Position numbers and translations under genes: made by a program
In this document: piece after piece, positions 1-8,104 of the stretch
Position numbering within the stretch: position 1 is the first letter of the stretch
Layout: each line of letters opens with the position of its first letter
Assembly (NCBI GenBank): GCA_902478995.1
Contig: CABSNF010000010.1
Coordinates: 1 to 36,898 of the forward strand
DNA length: 36,898 nt
Reading direction: 5' to 3'
From: an uncultured Collinsella sp.
GTDB taxonomy: Bacteria > Actinomycetota > Coriobacteriia > Coriobacteriales > Coriobacteriaceae
The notes under the pieces: generated by a model
The model's database searches: none
What the model was told of the DNA's origin: nothing
The model's input: the letters and a program-made list of their open reading frames with translations, nothing else

Positions 1-15
1 GTGTATAAGAGACAG
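1..15. other. Residual Nextera transposon-end adapter (artefact)
   Basis: The first 15 bases, GTGTATAAGAGACAG, equal the 3' 15 bases of the 19-bp Tn5/Nextera mosaic end. They are library sequence, not genome. Translated in frame with accC they give a false MYKRQ start. Real genomic sequence begins at about base 16. Confidence 0.95.
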
Positions 16-1215
16 TACTGCATCGGCGGCCCGCGTCTTGCCGAGAGCTACCTCAACGACGATGCCGTGCTCACCTGTGCCGTAAAGTCGGGAGCTAAGG
101 CAATTCATCCCGGCTATGGCTTCTTTTCCGAGAAGGCGAGCTTTGTGCGCGACTGCGACAAGTATGGCCTGGCGTTTGTCGGTCCTTCGGCCGAGGTGAT
201 CGACAGCATGGGCGACAAGGACGCCGCGCGCCGAACGGCTGCCGCGGCGGGCGTGCCCATCGTGCCGGGCTGCGATTTGCTCAAAAGCCCCGAGGAGGCG
301 ACGGCCGAGGCCGAGCGCATTGGCTGCCCCGTGCTTATTAAGGCGCGTGCTGGTGGCGGCGGTCGCGGCATTCGCAAGGTCGAGCGCGTGGAAGATGCGG
401 CAAAGGCGTTCATCGAGGCGCGTGCCGAGGGCGAGGCCGTTTTTGGCGACGGCGAGTGCTACATGGAGAAGTTCGTCGCGCCGGCGCATCACGTCGAGGT
501 GCAGATTATGGCCGATAAACAGGGTCATGTGTTTTCGCTCGGCGAGCGCGAGTGCTCGGTGCAGCGCCGCAACCAAAAGCTGATCGAGGAGAGTCCCGCA
601 CCGTGCCTCGACGGACACGACGACATTCGTGCTCGCATGCACAAGGCGGCGCGTGACCTGGCTCGTGCCGTCGGCTACGAAGGAGCCGGTACCATCGAGT
701 TCCTGTATTCGGACGACGGCAATTTCTACTTTATGGAAATGAACACGCGCTTGCAGGTGGAGCATCCGGTTACGGAGTTTGTGACCGATACCGACTTGGT
801 CAAGTGGCAGCTGCGCGTGGCAGCCGGCCAGCCTCTGCCCTTTGAGCAGGAGGACGTACCGGTGCGCAACCACGCCATGGAGTGCCGCATCAATGCCGAA
901 ACGCCGGACTTTCTGCCGTCATGCGGAACGGTCACCGCGTTGCGTGTGCCGGGTGGTCCGCGCGTGCGCTGGGATTCCGCCATGTTTACCGGTGCGAACG
1001 TTCCGCCGTACTACGACTCCATGCTCGGCAAGCTCATCGTGTGTGCGCCCACGCGTGACGGCGCCATTCGCAAGATGCGCTCGGCCCTGGGCGAGCTTGT
1101 GATTGAGGGCGTGAGCGAAAACAGCGAGCTTCAGCTCGACGTGCTGGCAAACGATGAGTTCTTGTCGGGCATGTACCACACCGATCTGATGGGGCATCTC
1201 TATGCTGATGAATAG
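16..1215 (+). CDS. accC: Biotin carboxylase subunit of acetyl-CoA carboxylase (5' partial)
   Basis: This subunit carboxylates the biotin carried by AccB using ATP and bicarbonate, the first half-reaction of fatty-acid synthesis in the cytoplasm. The visible part starts at CIGGPRLAESYLN, so about 45 N-terminal residues (the usual KxLIANRGEIA region) lie off the contig. The ATP-grasp fold is clear: the Gly-rich loop AGGGGRGIRKV near residue 117, the ERECSVQRRNQKLIEESPAP segment near 182, and the metal and catalytic motif EMNTRLQVEHPVTE near 247. It ends LYADE and its last 14 bases overlap the start of the fused accDA gene, so the two are probably translationally coupled. The first five codons of the open frame are adapter. 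Family assignment is secure; only the 5' end is missing. Confidence 0.96.
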   Translation, partial: YCIGGPRLAESYLNDDAVLTCAVKSGAKAIHPGYGFFSEKASFVRDCDKYGLAFVGPSAEVIDSMGDKDAARRTAAAAGVPIVPGCDLLKSPEEATAEAERIGCPVLIKARAGGGGRGIRKVERVEDAAKAFIEARAEGEAVFGDGECYMEKFVAPAHHVEVQIMADKQGHVFSLGERECSVQRRNQKLIEESPAPCLDGHDDIRARMHKAARDLARAVGYEGAGTIEFLYSDDGNFYFMEMNTRLQVEHPVTEFVTDTDLVKWQLRVAAGQPLPFEQEDVPVRNHAMECRINAETPDFLPSCGTVTALRVPGGPRVRWDSAMFTGANVPPYYDSMLGKLIVCAPTRDGAIRKMRSALGELVIEGVSENSELQLDVLANDEFLSGMYHTDLMGHLYADE

Positions 1216-2926
1216 AAAAGCGAAGGCGGTCAACGTCCTCGAGGGGCCGATGACCGAGTCGTGCGCCGAGTTTCCCGCGCGCCACGTGTTTATCAAGTGC
1301 CCGGAGTGCCGCCGTGTGATCGATGAGGCGCGCCTGCACGACAACCTCGAGGTCTGCCCTCGTTGCGGCAAGCACTTTCGCGTGAGCGGTCGTGCGCGCA
1401 TGCGCATGACGGTCGACGAGGGCACGTTTGAGGAATGGGATGCCAATCTGGCGTCGGAGGACTTCCTCTCGTTTCCCGGCTATGCCGACAAGCTCAAGGG
1501 CGCGGTCGAGCGTTCGGGCGAGCGCGATGCCGTTGTGTGCGGCAGGGGCAAAATCTGCGGTTGCGATACGGCACTCTTCTTTATGGACGCCAACTTTATG
1601 ATGGGCTCGATGGGCTCCGTGGTGGGCGAGAAGATCTGTCGCGCATTTGAGCGTGCGACCGAGCTGGGATTGCCAGTCGTCGGCTTTACCGTTTCGGGCG
1701 GCGCGCGCATGCAAGAGGGCGTGACATCGCTTATGCAGATGGCCAAGATTTCTGCGGCGGTTAGGCGCCACAGCGAGGCGGGCGGCCTGTATATCACGGT
1801 GCTCACCGACCCCACGACTGGCGGCGTGACCGCGAGCTTTGCCATGGAGGGCGACATTATCCTGGCCGAGCCCGATGCCCTGACGGCATTTGCCGGACCG
1901 CGCGTGATTGAGCAGAACATGCACAAGCGCCTGCCTAAGGGATTCCAGCGCTCCGAGTTTTTGCTGGAGCACGGCTTTTGCGATGCCGTTGTTCCGCGTG
2001 GCGAGATTGCGCTCACGGTAGGCGAGCTGCTGGCGCTGCACGAAGGGCACGCGCCCGGCCTGGGGGCACCGCACGAGATCGTGCATACGGGTCGCCGCGG
2101 CAAAAAGCTGGGACATCTGTTTAAGCGCTCGACCGCACCAAAAACCGCGCTCGAGATTGTCAAACAGACCCGCTCGGCAGATCGCGCCACGGCGGGCGAG
2201 ATGATCTCGCTGGGCCTGGATGGATTTGTGGAGCTGCATGGCGACCGTTACTTTGGCGACGACGCCGCTGTGGTGGCTGGCATTGGCTGGAAAGACGGGC
2301 GACCCGTGACGGTTATCGCCGTCGAGCGCGGTACCACGACCAAAGAGCGCATGCGTCGCAACTTTGGTATGGCACATCCCGAGGGCTACCGCAAAGCGCG
2401 TCGCCTTATGCGCCAGGCCGAAAAGTTTGGTCGACCGGTTCTGTGCCTGGTTGATACTTCGGGCGCGTTTTGCGGCATCGGTGCCGAGGAGCGCGGCCAG
2501 GGCGAGGCGATTGCCCAGAATCTCATGGAGATGAGCGGCCTCAAGACACCGATTGTCTCGGTGGTGACAGGCGAGGGCGGCTCTGGTGGCGCGCTGGCGC
2601 TGTCCGTGGCCGACCGCATCCTGATGCTCTCGAGCTCGGCCTATTCGGTCGTGAGCCCCGAGGCCTGTGCGTCGATCCTGTGGAAGGATACCGAGCGCGC
2701 GAATGAGGCCGCCGAGGCGCTTAAGCTCACGGCCCCCGATCTGTTGGCGCTCGGCATCATCGACGGCATTGTTGACGATAGGGGCCTGTCGCATGAGGAG
2801 ATCGCCGGTGCCGTCATGTCCTCGGCATTTGATGCCTTCGATACGCTTGGGCAGCTCGACGACGCGACCCTCACAAACCTCCGCTACGAAAAGTACCGCG
2901 CAATCGGTCAGTACCGCACGATGTGA
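1202..2926 (+). CDS. accDA: Fused acetyl-CoA carboxylase carboxyltransferase, beta-alpha (AccD-AccA)
   Basis: It transfers carboxyl from carboxybiotin to acetyl-CoA to make malonyl-CoA. In E. coli this needs two proteins; here one 574-residue chain holds both. Residues 33-55 form the AccD zinc ribbon (C33-x2-C36, C52-x2-C55). Beta-domain motifs are SGGARMQEG near 165 and TDPTTGGVTASFA near 202. The alpha domain begins near 310 (TALEIVKQTRSADRATAGE), followed by RRNFGMAHPEGYRKA and GEGGSGGALALSVAD near 457. It lacks part of the usual N-terminal helical region of AccA. The common alpha motif DTPGAYPG reads DTSGAFCG here. The start is ATG 1202, inside accC; ATG 1208 is an alternative. The stop lies within a repeat copy at 2925. 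Confidence 0.95.
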   Translation: MLMNRKAKAVNVLEGPMTESCAEFPARHVFIKCPECRRVIDEARLHDNLEVCPRCGKHFRVSGRARMRMTVDEGTFEEWDANLASEDFLSFPGYADKLKGAVERSGERDAVVCGRGKICGCDTALFFMDANFMMGSMGSVVGEKICRAFERATELGLPVVGFTVSGGARMQEGVTSLMQMAKISAAVRRHSEAGGLYITVLTDPTTGGVTASFAMEGDIILAEPDALTAFAGPRVIEQNMHKRLPKGFQRSEFLLEHGFCDAVVPRGEIALTVGELLALHEGHAPGLGAPHEIVHTGRRGKKLGHLFKRSTAPKTALEIVKQTRSADRATAGEMISLGLDGFVELHGDRYFGDDAAVVAGIGWKDGRPVTVIAVERGTTTKERMRRNFGMAHPEGYRKARRLMRQAEKFGRPVLCLVDTSGAFCGIGAEERGQGEAIAQNLMEMSGLKTPIVSVVTGEGGSGGALALSVADRILMLSSSAYSVVSPEACASILWKDTERANEAAEALKLTAPDLLALGIIDGIVDDRGLSHEEIAGAVMSSAFDAFDTLGQLDDATLTNLRYEKYRAIGQYRTM

Positions 2927-2952
2927 CAAAGGGAAAGCTCGCATGTCACATT
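2925..2952. repeat. 28-bp intergenic repeat, copy 1
   Basis: It begins GACAAAGGGAAAGCTCGCA and ends TGTCACATT. It matches 4189-4217 with three substitutions and one indel. Here TGTGAC (2922-2927) and GTCACA (2945-2950) also form an inverted repeat. It overlaps the accDA stop codon and carries AGGGA-type Shine-Dalgarno sequence in front of the PTS gene. Confidence 0.75.
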
Positions 2953-2966
2953 GGGAAAGGCGTTCC

Positions 2967-4181
2967 ATGTCACAAGTTTCTAACACCTCGTTTACAACGA
3001 CGGTTTCATCAAACGCCATGGCCGTGGTGGACTATCTGTCCAAAAGCATGATGTCGGCGCTGCCGTTTATTGTCTGCGCGGCGTTGTTCCGCACCGTCGC
3101 CGTCATTATGGGCGAAGGTATGCTGGGCCTGTGGTCTGCCGATTCCGAAATCTATCGCCTGTTCTACAGTTGGCTCTATAACGCCGGCTACTACTTTTTG
3201 CCCATTTATCTTGGTTGGGCGGCCGCCCGTCAGCTCGGTTGCTCGGAGCAGCTAGGCATGATGCTGGGCGGCGTATTGATTGCGCCCGATCTGCTTAAGC
3301 TCGTCGATGCCGCATCGACGACGGGGGCATCGATGACTTCCGTGTATGGTCTGCTTCCCGCGCCGGTCAACGATTACACGACGACTGTTATTCCGGTTCT
3401 CATCTCGGTGCCCGTGCTATGGCGAGTGGAGTGTTTCTTTCAGCGCGTTATCCCTAAGGCCATGGCGTTTTCGTTCGTTCCGTTTGCGACCATGCTTGTC
3501 ATGGTTCCGGTTTCGCTGTGTATTACGGCGCCGGCGGGCAGCTATCTGGGCATGCTGTTGGGCCAGCTTATGTTTATGCTTGGCAATTCCGGTGGCATCG
3601 TGTCGCTGCTCACGCTCATGGGGCTTGCCGCGGGCTGGGAGTTCCTAAAGATCGCCGGCGTCAGCAACGTCGTCCTATCGCTCGCCTATGCGCAGTTTAT
3701 GAGTGTGGGAACGGATTCGTGCATCCTGATCGCCGCGACGATGGCAACGTTCGCCGTTTGGGGCATGCCCTTTGGCGCGTCGCTTCGCGTTGCGGATAAG
3801 GACGAGAAGGCGCTCATGCTGGGCTATTCGATCTCGGGCGTGCTTGGTGGCGTAAGCGAGCCGGCGCTGTACGGTTGCGGCTTTAAATATGGCAGGTGCC
3901 TGACGTGCATGGCCATTGGCGGCGCCGTCGGAGGCCTTGTTGCGGCCGTGGGCCACGTTACGGCCTATACCATCGGCATGACGAATGTCCTCATGGTTAT
4001 TGGCTTTGCCACGGGCGGCATCTCGAACCTGCTGTGGTGCTGCGCTGCCGGCGGCACGGCATTTGCGGTGTCTGCGGCGCTGAGCTACTGCTTTGGCGTG
4101 GTGCCGGCGAAGGGGCAGACGGCAGAAGACGAAGCCGATTCGCTCGAAACTTCGGAGAGCGTGGCCGAGGCAAGCGCATAA
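2967..4181 (+). CDS. PTS permease EIIC, glucose/glucoside family, EIIC domain only
   Basis: An integral membrane sugar channel of the phosphotransferase system. The 404-residue chain has about ten hydrophobic segments and the family motif GGVSEPALYGCGF near residue 295, the counterpart of the GxTEP signature of glucoside EIICs. There is no EIIB Cys domain (CxxTRLR) and no EIIA domain, so it must use EIIB and EIIA proteins encoded elsewhere, or have another role. The tail after about residue 380 is acidic and low-complexity. I prefer ATG 2967, preceded by GGGAAAGG; ATG 2943 in the same frame also has a good ribosome site and would add eight residues. The gene sits alone between two copies of a 28-bp repeat and is closed by a terminator at 4220. 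Substrate unknown. Confidence 0.85.
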   Translation: MSQVSNTSFTTTVSSNAMAVVDYLSKSMMSALPFIVCAALFRTVAVIMGEGMLGLWSADSEIYRLFYSWLYNAGYYFLPIYLGWAAARQLGCSEQLGMMLGGVLIAPDLLKLVDAASTTGASMTSVYGLLPAPVNDYTTTVIPVLISVPVLWRVECFFQRVIPKAMAFSFVPFATMLVMVPVSLCITAPAGSYLGMLLGQLMFMLGNSGGIVSLLTLMGLAAGWEFLKIAGVSNVVLSLAYAQFMSVGTDSCILIAATMATFAVWGMPFGASLRVADKDEKALMLGYSISGVLGGVSEPALYGCGFKYGRCLTCMAIGGAVGGLVAAVGHVTAYTIGMTNVLMVIGFATGGISNLLWCCAAGGTAFAVSAALSYCFGVVPAKGQTAEDEADSLETSESVAEASA

Positions 4182-4188
4182 ATCGATC

Positions 4189-4217
4189 GACAAAGGGACA
4201 GCCCCGCACGTCACATT
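4189..4217. repeat. 28-bp intergenic repeat, copy 2
   Basis: It begins GACAAAGGGACAGCCCCGCA and ends CGTCACATT, seven bases after the PTS stop codon. Together with copy 1 at 2925 it brackets the PTS gene. The GGGACAG core recurs in other palindromes of this window (about 24034, 24061 and 26561). Confidence 0.75.
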
Positions 4218-4219
4218 CC

Positions 4220-4252
4220 AAGGCCGTGACCCGTGTGGGTTGCGGCCTTTTT
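4220..4252 (+). terminator. Rho-independent terminator after the PTS EIIC gene
   Basis: AAGGCCG (4220-4226) pairs with CGGCCTT (4243-4249), and an inner ACCC/GGGT stem shortens the loop. A run of five T follows. Confidence 0.85.
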
Positions 4253-4325
4253 GTATCTGGGGGACAAAGTGGCTACACTACAATCCGTTTGAGCAATAGA
4301 TATATAGGTAGTACCGTGGGGGCGG

Positions 4326-5486
4326 ATGCAGATGGTCGAGTGGATTGTTCGTCGTGCGCAGGGCGACCGTGCACGTGTGGGTACGTTGACGGGCATGGTG
4401 TGTATTGTCGCCAATGTTGCGCTTTGTGCTGCGAAGGGCGCAATTGGTGTGGTTTCGGGATCGGTTTCGATCGTGGCGGATGCCATGAACAACCTGTCCG
4501 ATGCCAGCTCGAACATCGTGAGCGTGCTGGGCTTTAAGCTGGCGAGCAAGCCGGCCGACCCCGAGCATCCTTACGGCCACGGTCGCTACGAGTATCTCTC
4601 GGGTTTGGTCGTGGCGGCGCTCGTGCTGCTTATTGGCATCGAACTGGTGAAGTCCTCGGTGGAGCGTATTGTCAACCCGGAGCCTGTCGAGTTCTCGCTT
4701 GCCCTGGTGGCAGTCCTAGCGCTTTCGATGGTTGTAAAGCTGTGGATGGCGGCCCTCAACCAAAAGCTCGGCGATCGCATTGAGTCCGAGACGCTGCATG
4801 CGACCGCACAGGATTCCAAGAACGATGTTCTTGCTACGAGCGCCGTGCTGGCGTGCGCAATTGTTTCGCAGGTGACGCACATCAATCTTGACGCATGGGT
4901 TGGCCTTGCCGTTGGCGCCTATATTGGCTGGAGCGGCTTTGAACTTATTCAAGATACGGTGAGCCCGCTTTTGGGTCAGTCGCCCGATCCTAAGCTGGTC
5001 AAGCACATTCGAGACAAGATCATGAGCTATCCCGGCGTTTTGGGCGTTCACGATTTGATGGTTCACGACTACGGCCCGGGCAGGAAGTTCGCAAGCGCTC
5101 ACGCCGAGATGGCAGCCGAGGCCAGCCCGCTGGAAAGTCACGACACGCTCGACAATATTGAGCAGTCGTTTAGGAACGAAGACGGCATGATTGTCACACT
5201 TCACTACGACCCCATCGTGACCGACGATCCAAAGGTGGCGAGCATGCGCCTGCGCATCAACGCAATGGCCCAGGAGATCGATGGTCGCCTCTCGATCCAC
5301 GACCTACGCTGTGTTCCGGGCCCCACGCACACCAACGTGATTTTTGACTGCGTGCGTCCCTCGGATTTGGCGATGAGCGCCGAGGACCTAAAGCGCGCGT
5401 TGGCGAAACGGGTCGAATCGGATTATCCCAAGTCGGTCGCCAAAATCACTATCGACGAAGACTACGTAGGCCATGCCCACGAGTAA
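4326..5486 (+). CDS. Cation diffusion facilitator (CDF) family metal transporter
   Basis: A proton-coupled exporter of divalent metal in the inner membrane. The 386-residue protein has an N-terminal block of about six membrane segments and a soluble C-terminal ferredoxin-like domain (from about 210: LVKHIRDKIMSYPGVLGVHDLMVHDYGPG). The two metal-site motifs are DAMNNLSD at 52-59 and AQDSKND at 161-167; a D-x3-D form of the second motif is typical of the Mn/Fe-type branch rather than zinc exporters with HxxxD. The C-terminal domain is longer than in minimal CDF proteins. The start ATG 4326 follows a GGGGGCGG stretch, so the ribosome site is only fair. It follows a terminator and is probably transcribed alone or with the histidine phosphatase 39 bp downstream. 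The metal is inferred, not shown. Confidence 0.9.
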   Translation: MQMVEWIVRRAQGDRARVGTLTGMVCIVANVALCAAKGAIGVVSGSVSIVADAMNNLSDASSNIVSVLGFKLASKPADPEHPYGHGRYEYLSGLVVAALVLLIGIELVKSSVERIVNPEPVEFSLALVAVLALSMVVKLWMAALNQKLGDRIESETLHATAQDSKNDVLATSAVLACAIVSQVTHINLDAWVGLAVGAYIGWSGFELIQDTVSPLLGQSPDPKLVKHIRDKIMSYPGVLGVHDLMVHDYGPGRKFASAHAEMAAEASPLESHDTLDNIEQSFRNEDGMIVTLHYDPIVTDDPKVASMRLRINAMAQEIDGRLSIHDLRCVPGPTHTNVIFDCVRPSDLAMSAEDLKRALAKRVESDYPKSVAKITIDEDYVGHAHE

Positions 5487-5525
5487 GGCTGTGCCGGCAA
5501 AGCAGGTTATGCAGAAGGGGAGAGC

Positions 5526-6152
5526 ATGAAGAAGCTGTATCTACTCCGCCACGGTCAGACGGAGTTCAACGTCAAAAAGCTGGTCCAGGGCCGCTGCGAT
5601 TCACCGCTGACCGACCTGGGCCGCAAACAAGCGGGAATGGCAGCCGCATGGCTCAAGGGCCACGGCGTCGTCCCCGACAAAGTGGTCTCTTCGCCCTTAG
5701 GCCGAGCCATGGACACGGCAAATCTCGTCGCATGCGAGCTCCTCGGCCCGGACGCAGCAGTCGAGCCCTGTGAAGGCATCATCGAGCGCTGCTACGGCAC
5801 CTTCGAAGAAGGCCCCCACGACGCTCTGCCCACCGACGTCTGGGATCCGGGCGAGGACTTAATCCCATTCGGAGGAGAAGGAAGCCAGGCACTGCAAGAG
5901 CGCATGGTAGACACCCTCACCAATCTCATAAGCGCCGAGGGCATCGAAACCCTCCTAGCAGTAAGCCACGGCAGCGCCAGCCGCCAATTCATCAAGGCTG
6001 CAGTCCCCGAGGGCTTCGAGCTCCCAACAAAACTCCCCAACTGCGCCATCATGATCTTCGATTTTGACGAGGAAAAGTCGGGAGAAGAGGGCGACACGTC
6101 TCAATCCAAGTTCACCTTGCAGCAAATCATCGATCCCCAACAAAGTCATTAG
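5526..6152 (+). CDS. Histidine phosphatase family protein (phosphoglycerate-mutase-like)
   Basis: A cytoplasmic phosphatase of the branch with a phospho-histidine intermediate. LLRHGQTEFN carries the phosphate-accepting H9 next to R8; the proton-donor segment is EGIIERCYGTFEE near 80-92; the second catalytic His is H148 in VSHGSASRQF. The 208-residue length is normal. The start is ATG 5526 with AAGGGGAG upstream. It may act on phosphoglycerate, a sugar phosphate or another small phosphate ester; nothing here decides which. The end of the gene and the bases after it (6132-6195) are repeated at 17669-17732, where a decayed second copy of the gene's end is found. It therefore marks the left border of the accessory block. 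Confidence 0.9.
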   Translation: MKKLYLLRHGQTEFNVKKLVQGRCDSPLTDLGRKQAGMAAAWLKGHGVVPDKVVSSPLGRAMDTANLVACELLGPDAAVEPCEGIIERCYGTFEEGPHDALPTDVWDPGEDLIPFGGEGSQALQERMVDTLTNLISAEGIETLLAVSHGSASRQFIKAAVPEGFELPTKLPNCAIMIFDFDEEKSGEEGDTSQSKFTLQQIIDPQQSH

Positions 6153-6195
6153 CCTGAGCGAGCAGAGTTAAGCAGGCATCAACGTGTCGTCTCCC
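6132..6195. repeat. 64-bp direct repeat, left copy (border of accessory block)
   Basis: It runs from GATCCCCAACAAAGTCATTA through AGCAGAGTTAAGCAGGC to GTCGTCTCCC. It equals 17669-17732 in 62 of 64 positions, same orientation, 11,537 bp away. It covers the last codons of the histidine phosphatase gene and the following spacer. A GCCTG/CAGGC stem is possible inside it. Confidence 0.9.
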
Positions 6196-6411
6196 GAGCT
6201 TTGGCTTGACACGCTGAACATCTACAAGGATAACCTTGAGGCCGTCGAGGCGTTCCTGGCCGACGCCCGCGCCATGGGCGACGGTCGCCTCAATGTGGTG
6301 CTCACCGGTGCCGGCACCTCCGATTACGTGGGTGAGGTTGTCGTCCTCAACCCCGACCTATCCCTCGTCGAGACCTATCTCGGTGGCGAGAGCGTCTACA
6401 CTGAGAAGTAG
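6184..6411 (+). pseudogene. Remnant of a SIS-domain sugar isomerase/deaminase (AgaS-like)
   Basis: A short frame of 75 codons from GTG 6184. Residues 4-50 (PELWLDTLNIYKDNLEAVEAF, then VVLTGAGTSDYVGE) match the N-terminal part of AgaS-type proteins, which deaminate and isomerise galactosamine-6-phosphate; TGAGTS is the sugar-phosphate loop of the SIS domain. Full proteins have about 380-390 residues, so most of the gene is gone. The last 25 residues (VLNPDLSLVETYLGGESVYTEK) do not continue the expected fold and may come from a deletion junction. There is no convincing ribosome site. Its first bases lie in the direct repeat. It suggests an amino-sugar (GalNAc-type) history for the locus. The N-terminal match is good; function is lost. 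Confidence 0.65.
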
Positions 6412-6445
6412 CTGCTGACCTATTTGCGATTTGATGCGAATAATG

Positions 6446-6480
6446 AGACCCCGATTCGGCTTTATCGAATCGGGGTCTTT
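6446..6480. terminator. Strong hairpin terminator, probably bidirectional
   Basis: AGACCCCGATTCG (6446-6458) pairs perfectly with CGAATCGGGGTCT (6466-6478) around a 7-base loop. It lies between the agaS remnant (plus) and the end of the deoR pair (minus). The T run is short, so termination strength is inferred from the 13-bp stem. Confidence 0.75.
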
Positions 6481-6510
6481 GCTGTGGTGTCCAGCTAAAT
6501 CAAAACAGGC

Positions 6511-7272
6511 CTATTCTGCGACGATGATGCGAGTTGATTCGAGAACCATGGAACGCTGTTTGTCGTTGACATTTGCATCGGTGATGAGTGCGTCCATTTG
6601 ATCGAGATTGAAGAAGCCGAAGAAGTCCATCTGTCCGATCTTGCTTGAATCGCAGACAAGGTAACGCTTGGCGGCGCGATCGCAAGCGAGCGCCTGTAAG
6701 CGTCCTTCCTCAAGGTTAGAACAGGAGATGGATTGGGCGAGTACGCCGTTGGTGCCGATAAAGCAAGTGTCGATACCGAGCGGGGCGAGAGCATCTTCGG
6801 CGATGGGCCCGACGAAAGAACCCGATCGTTTGCGATACTGTCCTCCCAGGGCCCAGATCTCCACATCGTTACGCGTCTGGAGCATGTTCAGCACGATGAT
6901 GCTGTTTGTGATGACGCGCAGCCGCATGCGCGGCAGCGCACGGGCGATGAGAGCGCAAGTCGAACCTGGTCCGAGGAAGATGGTGTCGCGCTCTCTGATG
7001 AGGTTGACAGCGGTGCGTGCGATATGCTCTTTTTCAGGGGAGCGGATTGAGAGCTTTTCAAAAAACGGGACCTCTTCGGCAATGGGGGAGCCGCTTGAAA
7101 GTCGGATGCCACCGTACTCGCGGATGACGCCAGCGCGTCGCGAGAGCTCATCGAAGTCTCTTCGAGCGGTCATTTCAGATATACCAAAGATTGTTGCGGC
7201 TTGGGCAACAGTGACCATTCCGCGCTGAGCGCACAGCTCAAGTAATTGTTCGTGACGTTCGGGTTTAAGCAT
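6511..7272 (-). CDS. DeoR-family transcriptional regulator (second of a tandem pair)
   Basis: A 253-residue cytoplasmic repressor. Residues 1-57 form the DeoR winged helix (RHEQLLELCAQRG, then ISEMTARRDFDELSRR). The rest is the sugar-phosphate sensing domain with FLGPGSTCALIARAL near 95-109, ALGGQYRKRSGSFVGP near 140-155 and CFIGTNGV near 169. DeoR proteins of sugar PTS loci sense phosphorylated sugars and release DNA. It starts 15 bp after the stop of the paralogous regulator upstream, so the two form one unit divergent from the PTS genes. Its likely operators are the AACGAACA arrays between 8096 and 8286. Identity with the other copy is limited, so this is not a recent duplication. Confidence 0.9.
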   Translation of the reverse strand: MLKPERHEQLLELCAQRGMVTVAQAATIFGISEMTARRDFDELSRRAGVIREYGGIRLSSGSPIAEEVPFFEKLSIRSPEKEHIARTAVNLIRERDTIFLGPGSTCALIARALPRMRLRVITNSIIVLNMLQTRNDVEIWALGGQYRKRSGSFVGPIAEDALAPLGIDTCFIGTNGVLAQSISCSNLEEGRLQALACDRAAKRYLVCDSSKIGQMDFFGFFNLDQMDALITDANVNDKQRSMVLESTRIIVAE

Positions 7273-7287
7273 GGCTTGCCAATTGGA

Positions 7288-8052
7288 TTATGCGGTAATG
7301 ACGGAGGTATAGGCGCGGAGGGCCTCGATGGTCCGGGGGTCTGCGTCCTCGTTAATGAATGCCGCGGTCATATCCTCCAGTGTGGTGAAAAGGCAGAAGT
7401 CGCGCCTTCCGACTTTTTCAGCATCTACAACAAGATAACGCTCCTGAGCTCGAGAAAGAGCGTCTGAGAGGACCATGGCTGCATCGGGACGAGAGCCAAA
7501 GACCTCGTTTCCAAAAATACCGGTTGCCGAGACGTAGGCCTTGGGAGCGGATAGACCGTAGGGGCCGCGGCCGTTGTATGGCATGGTGAAAACTCGCGTG
7601 TCGTGACGCATCATGCCACCAACAAAGAATAGATCTATATGTGGATTGTCGGCTAGCAGGTTCAGCACGGGAAGACTGTTGGTGACGACGCGTATGTCCT
7701 CCTGGGGCAAATACGAACACATGAGCTCGAGAGTGGAGCCTCCACCGAGAAAGATCGTATCGCCGGCTGAGACGGTTTGGGCGGCGGCTATAGCAGCGGC
7801 ACGTTTCTGATCAACTTGAAAACGACGTTTCTCCTCATGCGGGGTCAAACGTGAAAGGGCTGTTCCGTGGGCGGAGTGTGGAAGCTGAGCCCCTCCGTGT
7901 ACGCGCACAAGAAGGCCCTTGTCGGCAAGCTCGGCCAGGTCACGCCTGATGGTCATATCCGAAACAGATAGGGTATTAGATATCTCGTTTACCGAAACCG
8001 AATGATGTTGATCGAGCAAGTCGAGAATGGCCTGCTGGCGTTCGGATTTCAT
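7288..8052 (-). CDS. DeoR-family transcriptional regulator (first of a tandem pair)
   Basis: A 254-residue repressor. The start is taken at 8052 (MKSERQQAILDLLDQH) because AGGGAG lies nine bases upstream; an in-frame ATG at 8070 has no ribosome site. The winged helix at 1-57 includes VSDMTIRRDLAELADKG followed by the family signature VHGGAQL. The sensor domain shows FLGGGSTLELMCSYL, VTNSLPVLNLL, FFVGGMMRHDTR and the C-terminal VVDAEKVGRRDF (usual form VxDxSKxG). AgaR, LacR and GlpR are known relatives. It is divergent from the PTS EIIA gene; the 261-bp space between them carries repeated AACGAACA boxes on both sides, as expected for a regulator that controls itself and the PTS genes. Confidence 0.9.
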   Translation of the reverse strand: MKSERQQAILDLLDQHHSVSVNEISNTLSVSDMTIRRDLAELADKGLLVRVHGGAQLPHSAHGTALSRLTPHEEKRRFQVDQKRAAAIAAAQTVSAGDTIFLGGGSTLELMCSYLPQEDIRVVTNSLPVLNLLADNPHIDLFFVGGMMRHDTRVFTMPYNGRGPYGLSAPKAYVSATGIFGNEVFGSRPDAAMVLSDALSRAQERYLVVDAEKVGRRDFCLFTTLEDMTAAFINEDADPRTIEALRAYTSVITA

Positions 8053-8075
8053 GAGTGCCGACTCCCTCATCGAGC

Positions 8076-8104
8076 GTTTGTTCTTATTTCAATGTAAACG
8101 AACA
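8076..8104. promoter_or_regulatory. Candidate DeoR operator in front of the deoR pair
   Basis: GTTTGTTC (8076-8083) and AAACGAACA (8096-8104) lie just upstream of the deoR start and match the box of the tandem array at 8243-8286. GlpR-type DeoR sites have a similar TGTTCGTT core. This is inferred from the motif only. Confidence 0.45.

Noticed and set aside
1034..3019. 661-codon open frame on the minus strand across accDA
   Set aside because: It is a shadow of accDA in GC-rich DNA: low-complexity Arg/Ala/His-rich product, no ribosome site, while the plus strand encodes clear enzyme domains.
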